From NCBI GenBank assembly GCA_016758965.1, contig JAEPRB010000129.1:51139-115138 (forward strand): a stretch of 64,000 nucleotides of DNA. Direction: 5' to 3'. The notes under the pieces are model-generated. The model searched no databases. It was not told the DNA's origin and saw only the letters and a list, made by a program, of their open reading frames with translations. A program made the translations under genes and the position numbers. Source of the stretch: Circinella minor. Lineage: Eukaryota; Mucoromycota; Mucoromycetes; Mucorales; Lichtheimiaceae. Shown here piece after piece: positions 39,706 to 52,382 of this stretch. Positions within the stretch are counted from its first letter, which is position 1. Every line of letters begins with the position of its first letter.

Positions 39706-39956
39706 TAATAATAATTAAAATATCCACTGTATGTACGATGGTGTATTGATGTATTTATAGTCATTTGTGTACGTCTCATTTCATTTTATGTCTTAGTTTA
39801 CTACGTAATAAAATTATCAAGACCACCGTGCTATAACATGTACTTTATGAGATTAAAGATTATGTAGCTTTTTATTGTTATTATCAATTTACAATGATTC
39901 AATTCTATATTGATCAGTGCGTTATTGTTTTACCAACAGAATAATAACTTTACTTT

Positions 39957-42900
39957 TCATAGAATACACATATCTTCATTTTCTTCTTCTTCAAACTTTT
40001 TATTACGACAACTCGTAATAGTACAATTGCAAACTCTTTTCAACAAACCAGGGTCTTCTTGTAAACGTAATAATCCTTTGGTAGCTGCATCTTGTCTAGC
40101 TGACGTTTTATTGTGGCCTGCACCTGTGGCAAGAGGTTTACCATGTAAGAAAATGACACATTTTTGACTTTCCCCCGAGGTGGATGCTGTTGTATGGTTT
40201 CTGACAAAAAAGAGGAACACTGTTATACTGAAATTTTCATAATAAAACATTCTTATTATTGACAAGAAAACAGTACTTACTCAAACATAAAACCTTCACA
40301 GCCTAAACGTTGTAAATCAGTGGTAAACTTGAAAGCAGGGTGGACATTAAGTGTTTCTGGTCGAATATGTCTCTCATAAATTGGTATCATCCATTTTTCA
40401 AATAACGTTTCAACAGCAGCTATATCAAATCCAGCATCCACGAATACTGCACCAAGCATACTTTCTACGACATCCCCCAAGACCTTTGGAATTGTCATGT
40501 CAGCCCAGACCTCGCCTACATTATCACCATCATCAATCGAATCCATATTTTCCAAGTCACAATGAAATAGTTCCAGAGCTTTCACCAATTCGCTTGAACA
40601 ATGAATAATTTCCGTATGCAATTGATTTCGTGCACAAATAATGCCCAAGATGTGATTATTGACACATGCTCTTTTTAATTCAGTAAGTAAACCCGGCCCG
40701 GCTTTTGGATATTTTTTGAAAAGATAGCGAGTAGCTAAGAAATCCAAAATAGAATCCCCCAAGAATTCTAATCGTTGGTAACAAGGAGCAGTAGAATTGG
40801 GTAAACTAGCATGTGTTAAGGCTTCATTGATCAGAAGAGGGTTATGAAATGTGTAGTTACAAATAGTTTCTTGTATTTTTTGAATATTAACTTTTTGTAA
40901 TGACGCCTTGGCTTCATAACGAAAAGAGAAATCTTTGGATTGAGTTTGATGGGCAAGATATATGGATGAAAAATCTGACCACTGTTTGATATCTTCGAAT
41001 GGAATTTGCATTTGTATGGCTGTATGAAGTACGGCTTCCAAACCATAGCTTAAGTATGCGGCACCAAGAGATGCTTCGATAATATCTGCCAGAGTTTTAT
41101 CAGAAATTGTGTGTTGACGTAATTCTTGATGTTGTTTTGGACTATCTTGGGGAGAAGTAAAATGATGTGGACGCCAGTAACGACGATTAAATGAATGACT
41201 GTTGACATAACGATAAATTTTAAGACGTTTAGCAGCTCGATATAATGCTCGATTAGAAACAATACGAATTCGAAGACAATGAAGTTCACCTTCATCAGAT
41301 AATGGAAATTTGATATATAATCGAATGCTAGAAATAAACTTGAGTATAGAGTCTATTATAATATTTATTTTATCCAAAAATGACTATAATGAGTAAAAGA
41401 ATAATCCACTCGTTTTGACAAATGAACGAAATGAACAAAAACCTATAATCTTCAATACATACCACCCAATGTTTCCAATCGTTCATAGTTTAATGCCATA
41501 ATTGCAGAAGGTGTTGTGAAAGCTTCTAGGAGCAAATCATGAGAAATCGGTAAATCATAACAAAGGCCAGCTTCTTTGACTAACAAATAAGAGTCGAGAC
41601 GCGTCATAATGGATGGAAGCAATATGGCTGATTGATAAACGCTTGCACTGACCCAAAACACTTTACAGAGCTCGGGTATTACAAATGTGGCCGTTTGGCT
41701 TTTTTCTTGAGGGACCGATTCTTCTATGGGTATCAAAAAGTTCATGACCTTTTGAACTCGTTGAACTCGTATCATAGGTTGTTCCATCCTAATCGCTTCC
41801 TTTTTGATTTTTTTCTTGAAATTATCCAAATAATAATCAGTAAACGTTTCATAATTTGTTTCTCGAATTTTCATATCGTTGGGTGGAGGTGAATCCGGAT
41901 GTAAATCATGGCAAATTTTTTTAATCAAATAAGGTCTAGAAGAGTTTTCGCCAAAATCAATCAAGAGTTTATCATCTGTATATTTTTCCAAATGATCTGA
42001 ATCTACTCTAGGTTGTTCCTTAGCAATTGTTTGGTTAACTTCATTCCAATCGATCGTATCAATAGGAGAAAACTCGTTGATTGTTGTTGTTGCTGGATAC
42101 TCGATATTATCTGTATGATATGTTTTTAAAGGCGCAAGAAAGTAAGAACAATCGAGGGATGGGCATTGAAATTCTTTGTTGGCGATAGCTGAACAAATAT
42201 ATAACGTGAATTTAGCTAGTTTATCTAATGTGGGTCGATCAATTTGAAAATTGGTTGGTTGAGAACGTAATCCAATTTTAAAAGGGATACTTTTTTTGAA
42301 GAGTTTAAAATCTGGGATAAGTGGTAATTGCTTCCAAGTTATTAATGCCATTTGACGAACTTTGAATTGTGGGTCTTTGATTTCAATAAGGATGATGGTC
42401 ATCCATACATCAAACAGACTTTCCCTAATAGTTTCAGGCTTAGCAGCAATCATATTAATTACATCAAGTTCGTGTTCATGTGTATTTTCTGTTTCGGGTG
42501 TTGTTAAAGCTGTTGTTGATGATAATGCTAATGTAGATCCACTACTGGTTGGCGAAGGGAACGTTTGGATATGTAATGGTTGATCGGCTGAGTATTCCAC
42601 ATCTTCAGTGTCAAATACATTAATTGTATCCTGAGATGGTTTACTTGTTCTGTTTGGTATATTTTTCGACTGACTTGATATTGAGTTGTTAAAGGTCGGT
42701 TTACTAGTAGCAACGGATGATGTATTGGGTAGCCTATCGATCGAATTGTCAATCAATGATTGATCAGACAAATTACTTTTTATTGCATTAGGATTGCGGT
42801 TCATGTCTAAATCCTCTAATGTTTCTATTGCATCTGGCAATTGTTGTGATTGTGATCCAAACATTTGATGTTGTACTTCTTTCCTCCAACTACTTGACTA

Positions 42901-45693
42901 TATATCATTCATAATAAATATATAATATTCTGACTTTTTTTTATCAATAATAATTGAATATTTTATATTTACATGTGCAATCGTTAAATCCTTGTCATTC
43001 TCGAAACTAAATTGTTCATTCCTGTAATCCATTTCCTCGTCATTTTGTTCTCGTTCCCAAAATCGCGGTGTTCTCTTTTCATATATATGTTTTCTTCGTC
43101 TACTACCAATAACTTGACCATTTTCATCTAATTCCGGTGCCAAATCACCCAAAATATGTCGTTTCATGTTTTTGGGTCGTAAATGATCATCCAAAGCACC
43201 TAATTTATGTAATTGAACAGCTGCTTGAAAAGCTGCCAAATGTTTTGCTTTTGTCTTGCTTCTTACAATCGAAGATGTTACTTCATTTAAAGCTGCATTG
43301 ATTGGTAATTGTAATGTACATACAAAACCGTCACCAATTTTATCAATATCAAAGATGGGTTTAAGTGTACAGAAAGCATCGGATGGAAGTGATCCAACAT
43401 ACAGATAAATCAATGTAATAGCGTGATATAATGTAATCTTGGCATTTGAGTTTTCCACCTTGTAAACATATTTGGTAAAGTCTTCGTCGTCCTCTTCATC
43501 TTCGTCGTTATCGTCAATGCCGTTGCATAAATTATACATATTTCGTGTTGGATGTTCCTCACAAAAGCTCTTCATCTTTACTTCAAGTACTCTGAACTCT
43601 TCTACCTTGTCATATTGACCATTAGTATTTTCTTCTACCATAATATAATAAATTGAATTTTTACTACGTGCTCTTCCGCGAGATTGGATATAACCAATTA
43701 ATGTAGTGAAAAAATCAAATCTAAAAAAAAAAGGTAAAAATTAGATTATGCACATAAAAAATCATTATCTATATTTTTAATTAATTCTACGTAGTCAAGG
43801 TTGTTATCCTTATTATTCACCTAATGACAACATTACATGCTTGGATATCTAGACCTTCTTCTGCAACATTGGTAGCAATTAAGAGATTTAATTCACCCGT
43901 TTTGAACTGTTGAATAACCTGATTTTGTTTTTTAAATGTCATTTGAATATCACCATCATCATTTGTTCCATGACCAATTAGAATATCACTTCTAATTACA
44001 TTATCAAAGTTGTGAAATGATTTGATTAATAAATCTAGTGCAACAGCTGTATGTCGACGTTCCACAAAAATAATACAATTTAAATCATCTTTTTGTCGAA
44101 GCTCATTTAAAAGATTGATTAGTTTTGCCACTTTAAATGAAAATAATGAAGAATCATTGATATCAGGATCATTCGGTGGTCCAGTAAGATTATCGTTATT
44201 TTGGGTTAGTCGGTAAGCTTCAACAATAAAACGATTCTCTTCTTCTTCTTCTTCAACGAGTTGATTCAAAGGTAAACCGTATTTGTTATTATTTTTATTT
44301 TGAGCAACAACACGATCGGCTTGTTCATTCAATAGATGTTTCCAAAGTTGATCACAGCACCAAGGACCTAATTGTTTTAAAACATTGTTTGTTGCTTTAA
44401 TAAGTCGTTTATGGCGGTTGAAATCTGTGATTTTGCTTTTAATCTGATCAGATAATGGAGTGTCATCATATTCGTTTAATGTAGTATAGGGTATAAATTC
44501 TTCTTCAGCACGCGCAACGACCGTTGTGATAGTACCATTTATTATTGCATAGACTCGACTGTCAAGATTACGTTCCAAATCACTAATTTTAATTATATAT
44601 TAATAATAATATTAGCCTTCTTTTGTTATTGTATATTACCGTTATACTACATAACATATTTTTGATAAAAAAAAACATACAAGATAGCCTTTTCAACACT
44701 TTTTGTTGCTCCATGAACCGGAGATGCTGTCATTCCAAATATTTTTGGTCGATTTCTAATATCATCAAATTGTTCATAATGTTCTTTCATAATAAGACGA
44801 TATGGATGTTTTTTAATACAATGATGGCATTCATCGAAAATAATCAAGTTAATCTAAATAAACAATATAAGCATTGTAAAACATGAAGAGTAAATATGTA
44901 CGTAGAATAATTGTATATATATATATAAAACAAAGCTTTCTAACCTGTGTCATTTCAATAAAACCGTGTCGAAGAATATCAAGAAAAATTTGGGCTGTCA
45001 TAACACAAATATCATTTTCTTTAAAAATTTGTTTCCAATTCTCTTCACTCCATTTATCAATACCCATTTCACCAACTATTCGTTCGATATTAGCATCACA
45101 GTTGGATTTAATGACATTATATTGTTGAAATACCAAAGGTACTCGATCCACAAGAAAAAATGTAATTTTTTTCTGAAAATATATTAGTGTTTTATTAAAC
45201 ATTCTTTTCCTAAATATAAAGAAAAAAACAAAAGGCTTACATTTTTTCCTTTTAATCGATATTCTCGTTCTTTTGTTAGAATATGTTTAATCAACATAAC
45301 TGCAATCAATGTTTTACCACTTCCAGTATCTAAAACAGCCAAAACATTTTCATTCACTGCTTTTTGAAATAATTCATATTGATAATCTCGAGGTGATAAT
45401 TCTTGTTGTATTTCTTTTTGAGATTGTTTGTTGTCAATATTATTTAATAATTCATCAAGTACACCATTGTTGGTAGTATTCTGTAAATCATAATAGTGCT
45501 GCTGCTCTAAGTCAGGTGTAATATTATTAGTGACAGTCGTATTAGAGGAAGGTAATACGTCTAGAAATTCGGAATCAATGTAACGTAACAATTGTTCTCG
45601 ATCTTCATTGTTCATTGTATTTTCAATCTCATCAGGAATGAATGGAATAATATTACCGTTGTCACTGTCGTTGTCTTCATTAGTATTGGTCAT
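39957..45693 (-). CDS. dcl: Dicer-like ribonuclease III
   Basis: Eight exons on the minus strand: 45241-45693, 44945-45172, 44681-44853, 43821-44582, 42973-43720, 41463-42897, 40281-41352 and 39957-40200. All phases agree and give 1704 aa. The chosen ATG (45693) is the first in frame. In order: helicase with Walker A LDTGSGKT (about 121-128), DECHH (about 234), MTASP and QSRGRARS (about 551); dimerisation domain (about 640-710, [11 protein letters not shown] at its end); platform/PAZ-like region with FTDYYLDNF; RNase IIIa ERLETLGD (1260-1267, split by intron 6) with D1356/E1359; RNase IIIb QRLEFLGD (1459-1466) with D1560/E1563; and a C-terminal dsRNA-binding domain ([20 protein letters not shown]). 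All metal-binding acidic residues of both RNase III domains are present. Dicer cuts long double-stranded RNA into small RNAs for RNA interference and transposon or virus silencing. An acidic Asn/Asp-rich N-terminal extension of about 90 residues precedes the helicase. Confidence 0.93.
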
Positions 45694-47194
45694 TGTTATT
45701 CTTGTTGCTGCTGTTGTTGTTGTTGTCACCAAGTATGTCTAAAGTAAAAGAAACACACTCCCCAAAAACCCACTGTGGTCACAACTTTATTTATTCTTTA
45801 TTTACACACTATAATAAGAAGAAAAACAAAGAAAGTGATAGAAAAAAGAAAATACTTGATTCTTGTTTAACATAAATAATGGATTTGTGATACATATGCA
45901 AAAGCAATCACATGTGGTTAAAAATACTCTATTACTGCAGTGGAGATTATTTTATTTATACAATCTGGAATAATTATTTATAAGGTATTGTTAACCGTAT
46001 ATGTTGGTGGTACATAAACGATGCCACTCTTCATGCAGCTTAAATAGGACTATTGTACTACTTTTTTGTTTAAGATGTTCTCAAACTTGTGGTGATCACT
46101 TTTATTTGTTTATAACTATTGTGAAAGACAAATATATTAGTTTGATTTTCTAACGCTCAACAACCTATTTACCTGGGAAATTATAGTTAATCTCAGGTAC
46201 ATCACTGTTGGCATGGGTAATCAATAATCAATTTGGACTAGTGAATTTGCTGATGCTGCGTAATAAAAAAAAGAGAGAAATACTCAACATGGAACAAGAG
46301 GTTATAAAATCCAAGGTCATTACTGTCTTAATATGTTCCTTTGGAAAAGCTTGTCAACTTAAAAATGTTATCTTTGTCATGCCAAGTTAGTCACAAATTT
46401 AAAGTGGTTCACTTGTCAATGAAATTATCTTGTGTCAAAGCTCTTGGTTTTAATTAAAGTGAAAACGTTTATGGTGTAAATAAAAATAATTCCATATTAT
46501 AAAATAAATTTCGTTCATATTCAACCTTCTTTTTTATTGTCATTATATTGTTAACCGCTTGTTTATTATGTTTATCCGTGTTCGATGACTCATTATCTCA
46601 CGATCCATCTCATTTTTATTTTAATTAATATACGTAGCTGTTTGTAAAATTGAGAAAAAGAAGAGTGTGATCTTTTTGAGAATTTACATTATTGGTATAT
46701 GATGGATTGGATATAACAACCACCACCAATGCACTTCAAGAAGAAGAGAATTCTGCCTATAAATGTTTATAAAATGGGGTTTTTTTATCATCTAATAAAA
46801 TCTCATGGATGGATATATAAGATTTTTATATTATTATCAAAAATAAAATTTGTTATGCATGTTTTTCTATAAGTGAATATTCTATAGCAAAAAAAAATCG
46901 TTAAGGGACTTATGTATTGAAATAATAAGATATGAAGCTGTTGAATCTCTATAACATGAATATCTTTGTAAAGACCAGATTGAAGAGAATGAGCTATATC
47001 TTTTAAATATAAATTTTATTACGAAATCGTTTAAAACAAAGGTCGAATAAAAAGATTGTATGTGACGAATATTTCGTGCTGGAGCTAAAAAAGACAAATT
47101 TATATTTGATAGTACTTAAAAAAACTCAAGCACACACCCTATTTTGATGTTTTCAAAAGATATGCCTAAAAAATATATGTACGGTCATGTTTCA
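45694..47194. other. Upstream region of the Dicer gene and empty spacer
   Basis: About 1.5 kb of AT-rich DNA. The part next to 45693 continues as GTT/TTG-rich sequence and contains the Dicer promoter, without a clear TATA box. No gene or element ends were recognised further right. Confidence 0.5.
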
Positions 47195-48905
47195 TACAGC
47201 ATTCAAAAGTGCAGCCTGAGACGAATCTGATGGCAATTATGAATGGTTTAAACCAGTGTCGGGTTTCTGACTGACGGAAACTAGTATAGAGGTTTCCGCC
47301 ATAGCGGAAAAGGCGAAAACCTGGCGAAAACCTATGGCGGAAACCTTTTTTCATTCATTCATTCAATCAATACGTATTATGGAAATATGAAATGAAAAGT
47401 TTCATTAAAATAATAATAAAAAAGAGAGATAGAGTGAGAGTATATATTTATATTTAAGTTATGAAAAAAGATATTCTAATGTGCATTTTACTTCTGCTGA
47501 GTGAGCCTCATTGTTATCTCTAAAGTCTAGGTTTGTCTACATAAAAATTCTACTCCTCTGAATATCACAGATCACGTAACTGATAAATTTAGCTCTTGTG
47601 CATTGACAGTCGATGTCGGGCTTTAACCTGTGAAGCCAATATACTGAACAACGCGCAATATTTATGTTGAAGTTATTATTTGCTTGCGCAGCATCTATAT
47701 ATATATCAATGCAAAACCAGTGTTTAAAAAAATCATTATTGTCATTTCTGTGCTATTATACTATATATTTCCATAGTTCCTGTTGTAGACCATATATTAT
47801 AACGCTATAATAATAATAGTAACAGATATAATACATTAAAAAAATATAAATAGACCAGATTACTTTTATTTAATATGATATATCATACTTATGTCTACTG
47901 ATGCCAACCCTATAATGTTATACATTTCCGCCAGTTTCCGACTGTGGAAACCCTATAAACCGTAGTTTCCGCCTGGCGGAAAGGGGGGGTTTCCGCGGCA
48001 GGTACTAAAAGTCGTGCCATCCTGCGGTCGTGCCATCTCCCCATGACTGTGTTTATTTTATTCCGCTGTGTTTGGTCGAGCCATTGATCCTTTGTTACTA
48101 CCCTGCCCTGTAAGTTGCACTGTTGTATGATATGAATAATATTTTCTAACATATGGTGCCGTTAAAAAAACAGTGGTTTTGTTTTGTTTCGTTACGAGTA
48201 ATTTTCCATTTTTACTTAGTAGTATAATGACAATGAATTAACTTATTCAACTTATTGAAGCACAGGATAAATTAAAAAGAAATATTGTACAATTATATTA
48301 TATATAATACAATAATAGGGTACGAAATTATAACAGGGCTGGAATAAAATTATAAACATAATGATGTGAAAGTTGATTATAAAAACCAATATATCTTTTT
48401 ACTAAAGAAAAAGTAAAAATAATCCATAAAATACGCACATTATTAATTAAAAAAAGATGAAGACAAAATGTGTAATTTAAGATAAACTATTTCATATTTA
48501 TATTTGGAAGCATAACGGTAAATTGTATAAGTCAATGTAATATATATATTGATTGCGCGTGTGTATGTGTGTGGTGTGTTTATATTTACGGTGTTTCCAT
48601 CAACCAAAAGTATTACTTCCATAGGTAAAGAGTGTTTAAGTAAAAAAATATTCATTATTAGTTTCCTAATAAATAAGAATGACATCAGCTGCATACAAAT
48701 GTAATAATCTTATTATTATGAGGTTTTTATATCATATTATCAAGTATCAATAGCTAGTTATTGAAGACGGCAGGATAGTAATGCACGACCAAAGACAGCT
48801 GAGTCAAATTAAGCACAGTCATGGGGGGATGGCACGACCGCAAGATGGCACGACATTTGGTTGCTGTCGGTTTCCGCCAGGTCGGTTTAAACAGAGGCAC
48901 TGAAA
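47195..48905. repeat. Palindromic TTTCCGCC-rich element, interrupted by a transposon
   Basis: The motif GGTTTCCGCC and its complement recur at both sides. On the left, AGGTTTCCGCCATAG (47290-47304) and its perfect complement (47332-47346) form 15-bp hairpin arms, preceded by GGTTTAAACC near 47250. On the right (47926-47996) several TTTCCGCC copies in both orientations occur, and the sequence resumes after the nested insertion as GGTTTCCGCCAGG plus GGTTTAAAC and AGGCACTG. The mirrored order suggests an old inverted-repeat element of about 0.8 kb into which the Mutator-like copy at 47997 jumped. The outer limits are approximate. Confidence 0.5.
47997..48868. mobile_element. Non-autonomous Mutator-like transposon, copy 2
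   Basis: An 872-bp element flanked by the 9-bp direct repeat GGTTTCCGC (47988-47996 and 48869-48877). The ends match copy 1 at 24731: it starts GGCAGGTACTAAAAGTCGTG and ends with GGCACGACATTTGGTTGCTG plus TC. Inside, long parts align with copy 1 (for example ACGAAATTATAACAGGG), with additional AT- and GT-rich sequence that makes it 205 bp longer. No transposase is encoded. It is nested in the TTTCCGCC palindromic element. Confidence 0.85.
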
Positions 48906-49822
48906 ATGCTAGATAAAATAATAAAATTTTGTACCATTCTGAAATAATAACAATCAAGGATATAAACTTTTTCCAAATAAGATAGTTGATAACAATATAC
49001 AGAGTTATCTGTGATGTTGACAGATTTTATAGTACAATTCAAGTACTGTAGAAGGGATTAATGTTTCTATGCCAATAATAATTTTGATAAACATATTTTT
49101 TCTTCTCTCTTTGTTCACCTCTTCTAGTTTATCTCATATCGAGATTATCCCATTTCAAACCAAAAAAAAAGAACATACCATGAATAGTAACAATGACCCT
49201 CTCATTATGGGCATGCCAATTAAAATCCAATAAATGTCTTTGTATTAACTCTTATTATGTTAAACCCATGCTTTTTCATTAGATTTTCTCTTTAAAAGTA
49301 ATAATTTATATTGTCTTGTATTATGTTAAAAATGTAATATACGAAGAGAGTGTTTGCTGAGATAAAAAAAAGAAAAGAAAAAGACCAGCATCTTATTATT
49401 TCATTCTTTTGTCACACCATTCACGTAACTGTATTCTACCTTTTTTGTTAATCAATATAGTATGTTGCTTATCTATATGTGCATTTATTTGGCATTATTG
49501 ATATAACTGTTAGTAATAATATTAATTATAATATATAAAGTAACAGAAAAACTTACTATTCTTGAAGAGTATAATACAGTACAACCATGTTACACATGGT
49601 AAAATTTATAATCTAGGAGTAAAAAAAAAAATCTCCGTCACATTACCCCCTTGAAATTTATATAAGAACCAATATTTTTTATCCTTTTTCTTTTCAAACT
49701 TTCATCTCACCCAAAATACTTTTGTTTTCACTCCATTCTCAAAAATATACTTTCTTAAAATAATTAACCAAAAATAAGAGGGATCAATCAAGTTCATCAA
49801 TATTGACTCATTCCAAGAACAA
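48906..49822. other. Spacer and promoter of the next gene remnant
   Basis: AT-rich DNA. A TATA-like TATATAAG at 49659-49666 lies about 157 bp before the ATG at 49823, followed by a C/T-rich leader, which suggests the promoter of that gene is still recognisable. Confidence 0.4.
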
Positions 49823-52161
49823 ATGTCAACACGATTAACATTCTTCAATACCGGTAAGTAGTTTCTAATTTACTTATTTTTTTATTGGGGAATTTTTTCT
49901 AGTTTTTTTTTTTATTATTTCTAACTTATCTCTTTTCACTATTTATTAGCTATCACCACTACAACCTTTTCCATCGCCACGTTTATCTCTCTCTTAGAGT
50001 ATCAACAAGGGTATAACCTGATTCGAGCTGTATTTTCTGGTATTTTACCTGGAAATCAGCATTTTTCTGTTCGTCCTGGTGAATCACCAACCTTGTCTAC
50101 AAGGATTTATACTGACATTGACTCCTTGAAAACCGTATCTCGTTCTATTCCTGCTCTCGGCACTATCTCATTGTACATTCGATCACTCTTGTCAGATGCG
50201 CTCCAGTCGAAGCAAGATCTTTCGTATGTCATTGATGGTAGTGCTGTTGATGTTGGGGATATCCCAAATACTTTGTTTGCACGTTTTGGTGATTCCTCCC
50301 GCTACAAAGTAAGTTATTTGTTATTTAAATATGTTTTTTCCCAATATTAAGATATTGTTAGCTAACTTAGATTATAGGTCCACATTCTTTTCCCTGCATT
50401 ATACCACAGAGGCCGTTTTCCCATCTTATTCCATATGAGATACTTGAAAAGTTTGTTAACTGTGTCTTGCGTCCTGCTCTCCGTCGTGTTCTTCCGCCAC
50501 CTATTTTTCAAAACTTTGGCGTGTCATATAAAACCGAATCTGCCAGGCAACGAAAAAAAAATGGACAAGTTTTTTTTCAAGGAACGTTCATGAATTCGCA
50601 ATATTTACAAGAATTAGTTGATACCATGCGAAGTATTATTGCTGAATCCCTTGATGTTGGGCTTACTCCTTTTACTAATTTCATGTTTGTCACCAGTGGC
50701 ATTGGACTCAAGAGCCACTTTATTTTGAATGAAGACGCTATTGATTTATCAACAATTTTGTGTGACTTGAACTGGTCTCTTATTGATCTTCAAACAACTG
50801 TCGTTGATGTTGGATTTGAACACCATCATCTCAATTCTTCTCCAATGATTGGTTTATGGCGTACAACAGGTACTCAGAATACTGATAGCCCTTTTGTCCA
50901 TGAGGAGTTGATCCGGTTGTTTTGGGGTTCAGATGCCAGCCTATTGAAAAACAACTTTCATCCAGATCCTTTCTCCAATTTCCGATCGCTGCTTGGTTTT
51001 CAATACAAAACGTCACCAAGATCCACACCGGCTTTACCTGGTTTAAAAAAATGGTCGCGTATCACAAGGTGAAGCAGCCATTTTATTCACGAAGTCGTGG
51101 CGTTTCTACATACCGGTTTGGCATGGAATATAATGTTAATACAATGTGGCTGAACTCAGATGGGTTTACTAGTTTTCAGGTACATTATATTTTCATATTA
51201 CAGTATATAAAATAATTTTGGAATACTTTTTAACTGACTATGCCTAAATATTTGTTTATAGGATCATATTACGACAACATGTTCGATAATCACCAACGAG
51301 AGCTATGGCGCTCGTCTGGAATTACGCATGGATGGTTCTTCGCTAATAACTCATTGGGGTCAAATTGTTGACAAAGCTGTGTAAGTTCCTTTTTTTTTTT
51401 TTTGGTTTTTCTAGGTTACCTTATAGATTACTTAACTGACAGCTCTACTTTAGTGATTCAGAAAGGCTTGTGCATTGGGAGCCTGCGGAAAACATTGCTG
51501 GCCTCGTTTGTCCGTATTTCAGGTGTCCTTCTTCTGATCTCCTTTTCCTTGTTGATTTTCTTGATAATTCAACTGATGAACGGTTGCTTTTAAAGCGACC
51601 TTTTAATCTTGATTATCTTGCTACATTATTTGACTCCAACACCTGGGTACAAATTTCCGCTGGTTCTAGGGCAGGTTTTATCCCTCAAGCCCAACTTTCA
51701 TTTCAATCTTCTTCTCCTACTACTACACTGTTTGAATCTGTTTCCATCACTAATGATTTGTATAACCTGTGCTCTAACGATGAACAAGCCACTGGATTGC
51801 TGCGTTTAGTATCTTCCGGTGTGTCATTGCCAGTTATAAAGCATTTACAGATTTGCTTGCAGTTAGTGTGTGGAACACAATCATTAAGCAAGATCGGAAT
51901 AGAAATGGTGCTCACCAGGATCGACAATAAACTTGCTTTCTGATCAGTGATGATGAACAAAAGGAATTATCATTTGATAATTTCTTTAATAACATAGATG
52001 AAATCTTTAAGGTAGCGTATTAAATTATTTATTTCTTTAAGCTGGTTTGAATTTTACTAATAGAAACCTTTTTATTTTTTTAGGCGAGTGAGACTATCGT
52101 GAAGCAAGCCATACTTAATCCACAATACTACATTGGTCAATATGTTTTTTTAGCACCCTGA
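49823..52161 (+). pseudogene. Intron-bearing gene of unknown family with frame breaks
   Basis: Exons read as 49823-49853, 49950-50308, 50410-51179, 51262-51380 and 51454 onward, with good GTAAGT-type donors and matching phases. The long exon 3 carries the frame QELVDTMRSIIAESLDVGLT but must shift near 51007-51010: the frame before reads GFQYK, the frame after reads NVTKIHTGFTWFKKMVAYHK, as if one A were missing from a run. A second break lies near 51820-51950, where the better frame AFTDLLAVSVWNTIIKQ runs into a stop before LISDDEQKELSFDNFFNNID. The last piece spans an intron and ends QYYIGQYVFLAP at 52161. I do not recognise the family: no catalytic motif, signal peptide or membrane segment is evident, and the C-terminal part includes LVHWEPAENIAGLVCPYFRC. 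Either a recently dead gene or assembly errors. The neighbourhood of mobile DNA suggests a multicopy or element-borne gene. Confidence 0.6.
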
Positions 52162-52382
52162 GTTTATCAAACTCCAGTCGCCCCAATATTCCATGCTAAC
52201 ACCTTATAATCGTTAATTTATAAAAATAGTCTAATTTTCAAACCAATATGCTCTCTAATTGCCTGGACGGTGTGGAACTGTCACTTTTGTTCCTGTCTGT
52301 ATTACAATTTGGTCAAACCTTTTTTGCCCAAAATAAACTATAATTCTTCTTTCTTATTTTTTTAAATCGCTCCATCTTCAAA

